From Brumimicrobium glaciale (GTDB lineage: Bacteria > Bacteroidota > Bacteroidia > Flavobacteriales_D > Crocinitomicaceae), in assembly GCF_004152935.1 (NCBI RefSeq), contig NZ_SETE01000003.1:124001-188000 (forward strand): 64,000 nucleotides of DNA, in the 5' to 3' direction. Positions within the stretch are counted from its first letter, which is position 1, and each line of letters begins with the position of its first letter. Below, piece after piece: positions 46,566-54,525 of the stretch. The notes beneath the pieces were generated by a model that was given only the letters and a program-made list of their open reading frames with translations, was not told the origin of the DNA and did no database searches. Made by a program: the position numbers and the translations under genes.

Positions 46566-47186
46566 GTGGAAATAATAAATGAAGTAGTTCAAGGGTTAAT
46601 TGATACATCAGCATTGGAGTGGGCTGGCGTAATTATCGGTACATTTTACTTAATATTCATAGCTAAGAAAAACAGATTTGGTTGGTTTTTCGCGATGGTT
46701 AGCACCTCAATTTATATTTATCTTTGTTATCACGCCGGACTTTACATTGAATCTGCATTACAAGTTTTCTATTTTGTAATGGCAATTTATGGTTGGTTCT
46801 CATGGAATAAAGTTTCATCCAAAGAAAGATTCATTATTCGCTGGCCATTAAAATATCATTTGATTAATATTCTCGTTAGTTCGATAATTACCGTTTTATT
46901 GGGTTACATAATGGTGGTTTTTACCGACCAGAAAAACCCATATTTAGATGCTTTTAGCACCGTTTTTAGTTTGGTAGCGACATTTATGGTGACCCAGCGT
47001 GTTTTAGAAAACTGGATTTATTGGATTGTTATTGACGCAGCATTAATCTTCCTTTATAGTGCCCGCGGATTACATCTGACAGGATTCCATTATTTAGTTT
47101 ATACCATTATTGCTATTTTTGCTTTTTTCTCATGGTATAAATTGTATAAAGCTCAAAAAATTGAAAATCACATTCACAGGACCTGA
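46566..47186 (+). CDS. pnuC: PnuC nicotinamide mononucleotide/riboside transporter
   Basis: 206 residues from a GTG at 46566 (no suitable in-frame ATG nearby). Seven or so membrane segments; PnuC marks include LEWAGVIIGTFYLIFIAKKN, WFFAMVSTSIYIYLCYHAGLY, ESALQVFYFVMAIYGWFSW (WxxxN-like region) and ENWIYWIVIDAALIFLYSARG. PnuC moves nicotinamide riboside into the cell by facilitated diffusion; trapping needs a kinase, which is encoded by the next, overlapping gene. No thiamine or other riboswitch was seen upstream, only a weak TATTTTCG -7-like box. Confidence 0.9.
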   Translation: MEIINEVVQGLIDTSALEWAGVIIGTFYLIFIAKKNRFGWFFAMVSTSIYIYLCYHAGLYIESALQVFYFVMAIYGWFSWNKVSSKERFIIRWPLKYHLINILVSSIITVLLGYIMVVFTDQKNPYLDAFSTVFSLVATFMVTQRVLENWIYWIVIDAALIFLYSARGLHLTGFHYLVYTIIAIFAFFSWYKLYKAQKIENHIHRT

Positions 47187-47688
47187 AAGTTCAGGTAAAT
47201 CGACAATTTCTAAAGCTGTTGCCAATCATTTTGATGCGCACTGGTTTGCTGAACATGCTAGAGTTTATCTTTTGGAGCGTGACGGAAAATATGATTTCGA
47301 AGACATTGAAAAAATTGCAATTGAACAGGATCAAATTAGAATCTCTGATGAAAAAAGTGGAATTAAAATTTACGATACTGACAATACAGTACTCTATATT
47401 TGGTCGACTTTCAAATACAAAAAATGTGCTGACAGTATTCAATCCTTAATGGAAAGTCAGCGTTTTGCCCATTATTTCTTGTGTAGCCCGGAAGGTATTC
47501 CATGGGAAGAAGATCCCTTGAGAGAAAGTCCAAATCACAGAGAAGAATTATTTGAATTGTATTTGGATGAATTAAAAAAACAGAAGGTTGATTTTACCAT
47601 CCTTGAAGGAGGCTTTGAAGAACGCAAAGAAAAAGCGATTGAAATTATAGAGGAGATTATGCTTTCGAAAGGTGGGTTTTGTGTTTAG
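47161..47688 (+). CDS. NadR-like ribosylnicotinamide kinase (AAA_28 family)
   Basis: 176 residues from a TTG at 47161, chosen because the P-loop follows directly (MKITFTGPESSGKST); longer starts would add residues coded inside pnuC in another frame. Walker A is GPESSGKST (residues 7-15). Other marks: HARVYLLERDGKYDFEDIE, KIYDTDNTVLYIWS and FLCSPEGIPWEEDPLRESPN with an Asp/Arg pair typical of NadR kinase domains. It lacks the NadR adenylyltransferase domain. It probably phosphorylates nicotinamide riboside imported by PnuC. It overlaps pnuC by 26 bases, so expression is coupled. Confidence 0.86.
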   Translation: MKITFTGPESSGKSTISKAVANHFDAHWFAEHARVYLLERDGKYDFEDIEKIAIEQDQIRISDEKSGIKIYDTDNTVLYIWSTFKYKKCADSIQSLMESQRFAHYFLCSPEGIPWEEDPLRESPNHREELFELYLDELKKQKVDFTILEGGFEERKEKAIEIIEEIMLSKGGFCV

Positions 47689-47809
47689 GTTTTGTAAGGA
47701 AATCAGCACCGTAAACATTCAGCTACCGCGAGATTTTATTTCGCGACAACAGTTAGTCTTCAACTGATCAAAATCACTTTTTATTTTATGGTTTGACGCA
47801 CTTATTCCC

Positions 47810-47817
47810 TATCTTTG
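47810..47817 (+). promoter_or_regulatory. -7 element directly before the 47822 ATG
   Basis: TATCTTTG ends only 4 bases before the ATG, giving the pattern TATCTTTGcattATG and predicting a leaderless mRNA. Confidence 0.6.
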
Positions 47818-47821
47818 CATT

Positions 47822-48088
47822 ATGAAAAAATGGCTTCCTTTTATTATATTATTAGTTGCTTTTATTTTTTTCTTCACCGGAGATGTAGAAGCACAATGTT
47901 CACAATGTAAATTACTGGCTGAACAAAGTGGTGACTCAGTTGATGACAGTATTCTTGATAACACAAACGGAAACAACATCAATTCGGCGATTTTATATAT
48001 CATGGCCTCCCCTTATATTCTGCTGGCTGTTCTTGCGGTTTTATTCCGTAAGAAAATTAAGTTAATGTTTAAGAAGAAATTTGGTTAG
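47822..48088 (+). CDS. Small membrane protein with CSQCK motif
   Basis: 88 residues. An N-terminal hydrophobic segment (LPFIILLVAFIFFFTGDVEA) could be a signal peptide cleaved before QCSQCK. A CxxC pair follows, then a polar loop (DSVDDSILDNTNGNNINSAI), a second membrane helix (LYIMASPYILLAVLAVLFR) and a basic tail. No family was recognised. The CxxC pair on the periplasmic side could bind a metal or be redox active. The strong -7 element supports it as a real gene. Confidence 0.65.
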   Translation: MKKWLPFIILLVAFIFFFTGDVEAQCSQCKLLAEQSGDSVDDSILDNTNGNNINSAILYIMASPYILLAVLAVLFRKKIKLMFKKKFG

Positions 48089-48487
48089 ACAATTACGAAT
48101 TGTAAATTACGAATTACGAATTGGGGTGACTAAGAAATTGATGCTGCTTTAATAAAATCTTTGCTCTCAAAAAAGATCCTTCCATCTGTAAAATCAATAA
48201 TTTTAAAGATGTTCAGGATGACGTTCTTATATAGTGATTAAGTGAAAAAAGTGGGGTTAAAAACACCCCACTAACGACTTGTCATCCTTCGAAAATTGCT
48301 TCCAACAACTCGTTGTAAAGCAATTCTTCGGAGAATCTTTTTGGTATTAAAACCCAAATTTAAATTGTCTCTCAAGTAATGATTACATCTTCTATTGTGG
48401 TAGAATTAGTTTTGATTATTAATGTTCATCTAAGCATAATGTGCTATTGATTAGAACTAAGTCTTAAGAATTAAAAAAAAATAATCA
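48089..48487. other. Gap with AATTACGAATT repeats and the photolyase terminator
   Basis: The 399 bases contain repeat units near 48091-48122, a minus-strand terminator at 48244-48272, and otherwise AT-rich sequence without a gene. Confidence 0.5.
48244..48272 (-). terminator. Minus-strand terminator downstream of photolyase
   Basis: AGTGGGGT (48250-48257) pairs perfectly with ACCCCACT (48265-48272) across a 7-base loop. On the minus strand the stem is followed by at least six Ts. It lies about 215 bases past the photolyase stop and probably ends the light-response transcript. Confidence 0.75.
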
Positions 48488-49777
48488 TTACTTAAGCGCT
48501 TCTTTATAAGTATCTATTGCGTTTTGCCTCGCTTTTTTATGTTCTACTATTGGTTCAGGATATTTACTGGTTCCGTATTCTGGAATCCATTTTTTGATGT
48601 ATTTATCTTCTGGATCAAATTTTTCATGCTGACTTGTTGGATTGAAAACCCGGAAATACGGTTGTGCATCTACTCCAGATGAAGCTGCCCATTGCCATCC
48701 GCCAACATTGCTAGCCATTTCATAATCAAGGAGTTTTTCTGCGAAATAGGCTTCTCCTAATCGCCAATCGGTCATTAAATGCTTGGTTAAGAAACTCGCA
48801 ACAACCATTCTTACTCTATTGTGCATAAATCCTGTGGCGTTGAGTTCACGCATTCCTGCATCAACAATCGGATAGCCTGTTTTCCCTTCGCGCCATGCTT
48901 CAAAATGCGCTTCATTGTTTTCCCACGGAATATTATCGTATTTTGGTTTAAATGATTTATCTGCTGTTTCTGGAAAGTGTTCTAAAATCATCTGGTAGAA
49001 ATCTCTCCAAATTAATTCATTGTAATATTTTTCGTTTTTACTTCCTTGTCGGCACAATTCTCTAATGGAAACTGTTCCAAAACGAAGGTGTAAACTCATT
49101 CTTGTTGTTCCTCGAATTGAAGGAATATCTCTTGTTTTCTCGTAATCTTTTATGATTTTATCACTTGCTTCTATTGGAGGAAAATCTTGTGTTTGTTCGT
49201 CAGAAAAGCCCATTTCTTTCAATGAAATCAATTCCGAAATTTCTTTCGATTGATTCAAATTATTGAAATACTTTTCAGTTGGATAGGACTTCAAATGAAA
49301 AGGAGCCAATTCTTTTTTCCATTGATTCATATAAGGCGTAAAAACACGGTAAGGAGTTCCATCCCCTTTCAAAACTTCATTTCTTTCGAAAATCACATGG
49401 TCTTTTAAGGTGCGGAAAGAAATGTCTTGAGTTGCTAATAATTTCTCGATTTCCTCATCTCGTAATTTTGCATAAGGTTCGTAATCACGATTTGTAAAAA
49501 CGGCGTTAACTTTATGCTCTTTAGTTAATTGTTGAAAAACATTTATTGGCTGATCAAAAAAGACCCATAAATCACTTCCTTGCTCATTGTAAGCTTTTTT
49601 CAGTGCTTGAATGTGCTGATAAATATATAAAACTCGTTGGTCGCCAGAATTGAGATCTTCAAGAATGTTTTTATCGAATATAAAAATTGGTTGAACATCT
49701 TTTTCCTTGCGCAAAGCCGCAAATAATCCAGCGTTATCGTTAGTGCGTAAGTCTCTTCTGTGCCAAAAAATTGTCAT
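48488..49777 (-). CDS. phr: Deoxyribodipyrimidine photolyase (class I cryptochrome/photolyase family)
   Basis: 429 residues. An N-terminal DNA_photolyase antenna domain (MTIFWHRRDLRTNDNAGL) is followed by the FAD-binding domain: RGTTRMSLHLRFGTVSIREL, ELIWRDFYQMILEHFP, GKTGYPIVDAGMRELNATGF, MHNRVRMVVASFLTKHL, and YEMASNVGGWQWAASSGVDA with the tryptophans of the electron-transfer chain. It repairs UV pyrimidine dimers using blue light. A partial WQWAA..G.D motif matching CPD enzymes favours repair over cryptochrome signalling. It is the last gene of a minus-strand series including pterin, flavin and carotenoid genes. Confidence 0.93.
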   Translation of the reverse strand: MTIFWHRRDLRTNDNAGLFAALRKEKDVQPIFIFDKNILEDLNSGDQRVLYIYQHIQALKKAYNEQGSDLWVFFDQPINVFQQLTKEHKVNAVFTNRDYEPYAKLRDEEIEKLLATQDISFRTLKDHVIFERNEVLKGDGTPYRVFTPYMNQWKKELAPFHLKSYPTEKYFNNLNQSKEISELISLKEMGFSDEQTQDFPPIEASDKIIKDYEKTRDIPSIRGTTRMSLHLRFGTVSIRELCRQGSKNEKYYNELIWRDFYQMILEHFPETADKSFKPKYDNIPWENNEAHFEAWREGKTGYPIVDAGMRELNATGFMHNRVRMVVASFLTKHLMTDWRLGEAYFAEKLLDYEMASNVGGWQWAASSGVDAQPYFRVFNPTSQHEKFDPEDKYIKKWIPEYGTSKYPEPIVEHKKARQNAIDTYKEALK

Positions 49778-49922
49778 ACTTTTTTAATTATTAATGGTAA
49801 ATTATTAATGGTTAACGCGATAGGGGTGGAAATAATGGTTAATGTTTAATTATTAACGAGGTTTCTAATGACAATATTCATAATTCATAATTCATAATTC
49901 ATAATTATTTCCATAATTATTG
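49778..49922. repeat. TTAATGGTTAA and TTCATAA short repeats between photolyase and flavin reductase genes
   Basis: Left half: direct repeats of ATTATTAATGGT and an inverted repeat GTTAAT-N8-ATTAAC (49838-49857). Right half: four tandem TTCATAA units (about 49878-49905). No TAnnTTTG element was found, so photolyase is probably read from further upstream. Confidence 0.45.
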
Positions 49923-50555
49923 TCAAATTTTCTCCAAAGGAAGGTCTGGTTTTGCGTAGCTGTATCTTCCAATTTCGTTAGTAGATAAATAACTATCTAA
50001 GCCTGTTCCTCCTACTACTCCTTGGTCGTGTAAGGATAAGAAACCGTCAGATTTGAGAAATTCTTCATTCAATTGAATCAGCTTTACTTTTCCAATTATT
50101 AGTTGTGTATTATTGATTGGAATGGGAATCACTTCCACACATTCTAAACCGATTTTCAAAGGAGACTTCGCTACAAATGGGGCATAAAAATCATTAATAT
50201 ATGCTGTTTCTAAAGATGTTTCATCAAATTCACTTTCTTCTCTTTCATATCGAGCTGCAGTTTGATGTGCTTGTTTATGAATTTCCTCTGTGACAGAATT
50301 TATAGTGAAATAAGAAGTTTCCTTTATATTTTCAAAAGTATGTCTTTCCACAGATGCTGGACGTTGAATAAAACCCATTAAAGCAGGGTGAGCACCCAAA
50401 TGAATCACGGAATTAAAAATTGCAAGATTGGTTTGACCTTTTTTATTTTTCGTCCCGATCAAATTCATGCTTTTTATTCCACTCAAACAATTGATTAAAT
50501 TCGTTCGGTAGCGTTTATCAAGATCATTAATTTCTTCTAAGGTGAAAGTTCTCAT
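49923..50555 (-). CDS. Flavin reductase-like FMN-binding split-barrel protein
   Basis: 210 residues. It has the split-barrel flavin-binding fold of the flavin reductase-like domain: NCLSGIKSMNLIGTKNKKGQ, TNLAIFNSVIHLGAHPALMG, FIQRPASVERHTFENIKETS, YFTINSV and IGKVKLIQL. Members bind FMN and reduce flavins or act as oxidoreductases of unknown substrate. The position between the pterin enzyme and photolyase genes is notable because FMN-binding proteins of this type occur in LitR/CarH-controlled light regulons in other bacteria; membership here is inference. Confidence 0.82.
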   Translation of the reverse strand: MRTFTLEEINDLDKRYRTNLINCLSGIKSMNLIGTKNKKGQTNLAIFNSVIHLGAHPALMGFIQRPASVERHTFENIKETSYFTINSVTEEIHKQAHQTAARYEREESEFDETSLETAYINDFYAPFVAKSPLKIGLECVEVIPIPINNTQLIIGKVKLIQLNEEFLKSDGFLSLHDQGVVGGTGLDSYLSTNEIGRYSYAKPDLPLEKI

Positions 50556-50634
50556 ATTTAATTACGAATTACGAATGATCAATTACGAATTATATCCAAT
50601 TCAAAATTATCAATTATCAATTGTCAATTATCAA

Positions 50635-51042
50635 TTACCCCGTGTATTCTACAATATTGTTTTGCGTTTCGTACAATCTAATCGTCAATTCGTATTGTTT
50701 CAATCTTGGTTTTAATTTTTCATAAATCACTTTAGCTATATTTTCAGCTGTTGGATTTAGATTTTTGAAAGCAGGAACATCTAAATTTAAATTTCTATGA
50801 TCAAACTCATCCTCTATTTCTTCTTTGATGATTTTTTTAAGATCAGTAAGGTTAATCACAAATCCGGTATCTGGATCAATATCACCTTTCACCCAAGTTT
50901 CCATAACGTAATTGTGACCGTGGAAATTTGGAGAATTACATTTTCCAAAAACTTCATTGTTTTTATCCTCTGACCATTTTGCATTGTGCAAGCGATGGGC
51001 TGCATTAAAAGTCGTTCTACGTCCTATTTTAATCATATTCAA
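50635..51042 (-). CDS. 6-pyruvoyl-tetrahydropterin synthase family (PTPS-like rather than QueD-like)
   Basis: 135 residues. Zinc ligands are H16 (NAAHRLH) and H41/H43 (FHGHNY); the catalytic Cys is C35. The spacing C-x5-HGH (GKCNSPNFHGH) matches eukaryote-type PTPS, whereas queuosine-pathway QueD has C-x3-HGH. Other conserved pieces are DEFDHRNLN, NPTAENIAKVIY and the C-terminal Glu in RLYETQNN. It probably converts dihydroneopterin triphosphate to 6-pyruvoyl-tetrahydropterin. No queC/queE genes are near, which also argues against queuosine. It lies 45 bases downstream of idi. Confidence 0.82.
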   Translation of the reverse strand: MNMIKIGRRTTFNAAHRLHNAKWSEDKNNEVFGKCNSPNFHGHNYVMETWVKGDIDPDTGFVINLTDLKKIIKEEIEDEFDHRNLNLDVPAFKNLNPTAENIAKVIYEKLKPRLKQYELTIRLYETQNNIVEYTG

Positions 51043-51087
51043 TTAATTCTTACAATAATAATATTTTGTCCGCTACCCAATGATAGT

Positions 51088-51612
51088 CTACACATTCCAA
51101 CCCACGTAATCTGCGACAATTTTTTTAAACCAAACTGTATAATTCTGTGGTGATTTTTCAATATCTAACTTAAGTTCATCGATTCCAATATATTTAAAAT
51201 CCTCAACCTCTTCAGGGTTTGGTTTTGGCTCTCCATTAAACTTACCCATAAAAAGATGATCTAGTTCATGTTCAATCAATCCATTTTCGAATTCAGTTTT
51301 ATAAATAAATTGTCCAATATATTCGATTGAAGTTGTGAAACCCATTTCTTCTTGCATTCTTCGCAAAGCTGCGTCCTTTACAGCTTCATTTAATCGTGGA
51401 TGTGAGCAACAAGCATTCGTCCACAAACCTCCACAATGGTACTTATCGCTGGCTCTTTTATGAATCAGCATTTCATCGTTATCATTGAAAATAATCACAG
51501 AAAAAGCACGGTGCAGCCTACCTTCTTGGTGTGCTTGCAGCTTTTCCATCGTTCCAAGAACGTGATCGTTTTCATCAACGAGCACTACATTTTTTGTACC
51601 TGTCAACTCCAT
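51088..51612 (-). CDS. idi: Isopentenyl-diphosphate delta-isomerase, type 1
   Basis: 174 residues. Nudix-fold type 1 Idi: LHRAFSVIIFNDNDEMLIHK, CGGLWTNACCSHPRLNEAV (catalytic Cys in TNACCSHP), AALRRMQEEMGF, and EHELDHLFMG with the metal/catalytic Glu residues. It interconverts IPP and DMAPP, supplying precursor for carotenoids. Its start codon shares one base with the crtB stop, so it is translated from the same mRNA as crtI-crtB. Confidence 0.95.
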   Translation of the reverse strand: MELTGTKNVVLVDENDHVLGTMEKLQAHQEGRLHRAFSVIIFNDNDEMLIHKRASDKYHCGGLWTNACCSHPRLNEAVKDAALRRMQEEMGFTTSIEYIGQFIYKTEFENGLIEHELDHLFMGKFNGEPKPNPEEVEDFKYIGIDELKLDIEKSPQNYTVWFKKIVADYVGWNV

Positions 51613-52448
51613 TATATCATATTGAGTTTATGTCGAACTAAAGAAGAAAAGAACAACATATATTTCTTGTTATTCGGGATTCTTACACGCTCATTTAAGA
51701 TAGATTCTGCTTTAGTATTTTTGATTTTTACAAACAACTTATAGTAATAAATATACGCCATATAAGTTCCAAATCGAGCTTTTTTCGGTAGTTTTTTAAT
51801 TCCTTCTAATCCTTTTTGGAAATCTATTTCAATGTCTTTTTCAATTTCCTTTTTGATCTCATCATTGAAATTAGACAAATCTACGCCCGGAAAATATGTT
51901 CTGTCTAATTCTTTAAAATCGGCTTGTAGATCTCTCAAGAAATTAATTTTTTGAAATGCTGAACCTAAGCTCATCGCATCTGGCTTTAATCTTTGAAATT
52001 CTTTTTCATTTCCATCTAAAAATATTTTCAAACACATTAGCCCAACTACTTCAGCAGAACCTAATATATATTTTTCATATTCTTTTTGACTGTATTCACA
52101 TTTTTTGAGATCCATTTCCATGCTATCAAGGAAACAATCAATTAAATCTGGGGTAATATTGTAACGGTGAACGGTTTCTTGAAAAGAATTTAAAATTGGA
52201 TTTAAAGAGATTTTTCTATCAATAGCCAATTTTGTGCTTACTCTAAATTCTTTTAATAATTCACTTTTTTCAAAATCGTGGAAAGAATCTACTATCTCGT
52301 CAGCTAACCTAACAAAACCATAAACATTGTAAATTGGCTGTTGAATTTCTTTACTTAAGAATCTAATTCCCATAGAAAAACTAGTGCTATAGGCGCGTGT
52401 AGTACGCTTGCTTATATCCTTCGAAAGATTGTCATAGAGTAGTTTCAT
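51612..52448 (-). CDS. crtB: Phytoene synthase
   Basis: 278 residues. It has the two aspartate-rich motifs of squalene/phytoene synthases (RLADEIVDSFHDF at about 50 and NFLRDLQADFKELDRTYFP at about 160), the YAFVRLADE-like context (VYGFVRLADE), and the QKINFLRDL signature. It condenses two geranylgeranyl diphosphates to phytoene. It directly abuts crtI (no gap) and overlaps idi by one base. Confidence 0.95.
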   Translation of the reverse strand: MKLLYDNLSKDISKRTTRAYSTSFSMGIRFLSKEIQQPIYNVYGFVRLADEIVDSFHDFEKSELLKEFRVSTKLAIDRKISLNPILNSFQETVHRYNITPDLIDCFLDSMEMDLKKCEYSQKEYEKYILGSAEVVGLMCLKIFLDGNEKEFQRLKPDAMSLGSAFQKINFLRDLQADFKELDRTYFPGVDLSNFNDEIKKEIEKDIEIDFQKGLEGIKKLPKKARFGTYMAYIYYYKLFVKIKNTKAESILNERVRIPNNKKYMLFFSSLVRHKLNMI

Positions 52449-53936
52449 TTATATTTTGTTAGCGTAAATTCGTTTATTTATTTCTTCAGCAACGACTTTC
52501 CCAGAAATTATACTCGGCGGTACACCTGGACCAGGAGTTGTCAACTGTCCTGTATAAAACAAGTTTTTTATATGTTTGTTTATAATTTTCGGTTTAAAAA
52601 ATGCCGTTTGCTTTAAAGTATTTGCTAAACCGTAGGCATTTCCTTTATATGCATGATAATCTGATTTAAAATCTTTTAAACAATAACTTCTTTTATAAAC
52701 AATGTGCGATTTAATTTCAGAACCAGTTTTCTCTTCCAGTCGCTTCATTATAATATCAAAATATTCTTCTCTCAATTCTTCTGTGTCCTCTAAATCTGGA
52801 GCTATTGGAATCAACAAAAACAAATTCTCTTTTCCCTCTGGAGCTACCGAATCGTCAGTTTTTGAAGGACAACAAGCGTAAAACAAAGGTTGTGATGGCC
52901 ATTGAGGATCTTTGTAAATTTCCTCAGCATGAATTTTGAAATCTGTATCAAAAAACAAGTTATGATGAAGCAAATTATCGATTTTTTTATCAATACCCAA
53001 ATAAAACAATAAAGAAGAAGGCGCCATTAAACGTTTGTCCCAATATTCTTCTGAATAATTAGAGCTTCCTGTGGCTAATTGACGATCGGTATGGTGATAA
53101 TCTGCACCTGAAACAACAATATCGGATTGAATTGTACCGTTGTTTTCAGTATTCACTTCATAAATTAATCCGTCTTTATAGGTAAAGCTTTTTGCTTCGC
53201 AGTCAGTGATGATTCTTACACCTTGTGAAATGGCAACTTTTTCAAAAGCTTCAATTATCTTGTACATTCCTCCCATTGGATACCACGTTCCCAATTTAAT
53301 GTCAGCATAGTTCATCAAAGAATATAGTGCTGGAGTATCTTTCGGCATTGCACCTAAAAACAGAATCGGGAACTCTAGTAATTCGATAATTTTAGGATGA
53401 GAAAAATAAGACCTAATATATTTCGAGAACGAAGAAAACAAATGCAATTTAATTGTGCCTTTAACAATGCGCATATCCGCAAACTCCGTAATTTTTAGAC
53501 TTGGTTTGTGCACCAAATCATTCATCCCAACATCATACTTATAAGCGGCTTCTTTTAAAAATTTATCTAACTTTTTTGATGAACCAGGTTCTAAATCTTC
53601 AAACCATTTATAGAATTCATCAATATTTGCTGGAACATCATCCTGTGTATTGTCTTGCCAAAAAACACGGTAACTTGGATCTAACCTTTCCAGTTGATAA
53701 AAATCTTTTGTTGTAAATCCGAAAGCATTGTAAAATTGCTCAAAAACATCTGGCATCCAATACCAGCTTGGCCCCATATCAAAGGAGAAACCATCCACAC
53801 TAAAGCTTCTGGCACGCCCACCTATGGTTGTGTTTTTTTCAATAAGTGTAACATCATGTCCTTCTTTGGCTAAATAACTAGCCGCTGATAAACCTGCTAC
53901 CCCACTTCCTATCACTGTGACTTTCTTCTTTTCCAT
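52449..53936 (-). CDS. crtI: Phytoene desaturase
   Basis: 495 residues. An N-terminal FAD-binding motif (VIGSGVAGLSAASYLAKEGH, then IEKNTTIGGRARSF) and the C-terminal CrtI signature (LFYTGQLTTPGPGVPPSIIS) are clear. It desaturates phytoene to lycopene. No downstream cyclase, ketolase or hydroxylase gene is in this operon, so the final pigment (for example zeaxanthin, flexixanthin or a saproxanthin-type) must depend on genes elsewhere. Its ATG shares one base with the stop of the sigma factor gene. Confidence 0.96.
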   Translation of the reverse strand: MEKKKVTVIGSGVAGLSAASYLAKEGHDVTLIEKNTTIGGRARSFSVDGFSFDMGPSWYWMPDVFEQFYNAFGFTTKDFYQLERLDPSYRVFWQDNTQDDVPANIDEFYKWFEDLEPGSSKKLDKFLKEAAYKYDVGMNDLVHKPSLKITEFADMRIVKGTIKLHLFSSFSKYIRSYFSHPKIIELLEFPILFLGAMPKDTPALYSLMNYADIKLGTWYPMGGMYKIIEAFEKVAISQGVRIITDCEAKSFTYKDGLIYEVNTENNGTIQSDIVVSGADYHHTDRQLATGSSNYSEEYWDKRLMAPSSLLFYLGIDKKIDNLLHHNLFFDTDFKIHAEEIYKDPQWPSQPLFYACCPSKTDDSVAPEGKENLFLLIPIAPDLEDTEELREEYFDIIMKRLEEKTGSEIKSHIVYKRSYCLKDFKSDYHAYKGNAYGLANTLKQTAFFKPKIINKHIKNLFYTGQLTTPGPGVPPSIISGKVVAEEINKRIYANKI

Positions 53937-54448
53937 TAATTGTTGTAATGCTTATATTCTGGTAGTAAATCCATTAATTTTTTACGTGCAATAAAGATTC
54001 TACTTTTAACTGTTCCTAAAGGGATATCCAATTTCTCAGCGATTTCTTTGTACTTATAACCTTTGTAATGCATTTCAAAAGGCTCTTTGTATTCATCACT
54101 TAAAGTATCCAATTTCGCATTAACTTCGTTATCTGCAATGTAATTATAAGGAGAATCTCTGTTTTCTGTTGAATTATTCAATAAATATAAATCTGTTGAA
54201 TTATCAAAGATAGTTTTTGACCTCACTTTTCTTCTGTACTGATTAATAAAAGTGTTTTTCATAATCGTAAAGATCCAAGCTTTGAAATTGGTCTTTGGCT
54301 TGTAATAATCTTTGTATCGGATTGCTTTTAACATAGTTTCCTGAGTTAAATCTTTAGCATCCTCAAGATTTTTAGTGTAATTCATCGCAAAAGCCAATAA
54401 ATAGGACTCCATCGATGTTAGTGTATTATTAAATTCTATTGTAGACAT
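53936..54448 (-). CDS. ECF-family RNA polymerase sigma factor heading the crt operon
   Basis: 170 residues. Region 2 is seen as DAKDLTQETMLKAIRYKDYY and FKAWIFTIMKNTFINQYRRK; region 4 as EPFEMHYKGYKYKEIAEKLD followed by PLGTVKSRIFIARKKLMDLL. No anti-sigma factor gene is adjacent, and the next gene in the operon is crtI with a one-base overlap. Bacteroidota crt clusters often have such a sigma gene. It may activate its own operon or other light or oxidative stress genes; direct evidence is absent. Confidence 0.92.
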   Translation of the reverse strand: MSTIEFNNTLTSMESYLLAFAMNYTKNLEDAKDLTQETMLKAIRYKDYYKPKTNFKAWIFTIMKNTFINQYRRKVRSKTIFDNSTDLYLLNNSTENRDSPYNYIADNEVNAKLDTLSDEYKEPFEMHYKGYKYKEIAEKLDIPLGTVKSRIFIARKKLMDLLPEYKHYNN

Positions 54449-54456
54449 TTTATTTT

Positions 54457-54486
54457 TGTTTAGAGTTATGTCAATATTGTTAAACA
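54457..54486. promoter_or_regulatory. Palindrome in the crt operon leader (candidate operator)
   Basis: TGTTTA (54457-54462) and TAAACA (54481-54486) are inverted repeats separated by 18 bases. They fall just downstream of the predicted transcription start (about 54490, minus strand), where a bound MerR/CarH-type repressor could block transcription. Confidence 0.45.
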
Positions 54487-54495
54487 GAACTGTGC

Positions 54496-54525
54496 CAAAG
54501 ATACGTCTTTTTTAATAATACGCAA
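54496..54525 (-). promoter_or_regulatory. Promoter of the sigma-crtI-crtB-idi operon
   Basis: On the minus strand TTG (54525-54523), a 19-base spacer, and TATCTTTG (54503-54496) match the Bacteroidota -33/-7 consensus exactly in sequence and spacing. The leader to the sigma ATG is about 40 bases. Confidence 0.75.

Noticed and set aside
50635-51042. Assigning queD and queuosine synthesis
   Set aside because: The Cys-to-HGH spacing is five rather than three residues, and no queC, queE or queF gene is in the window.
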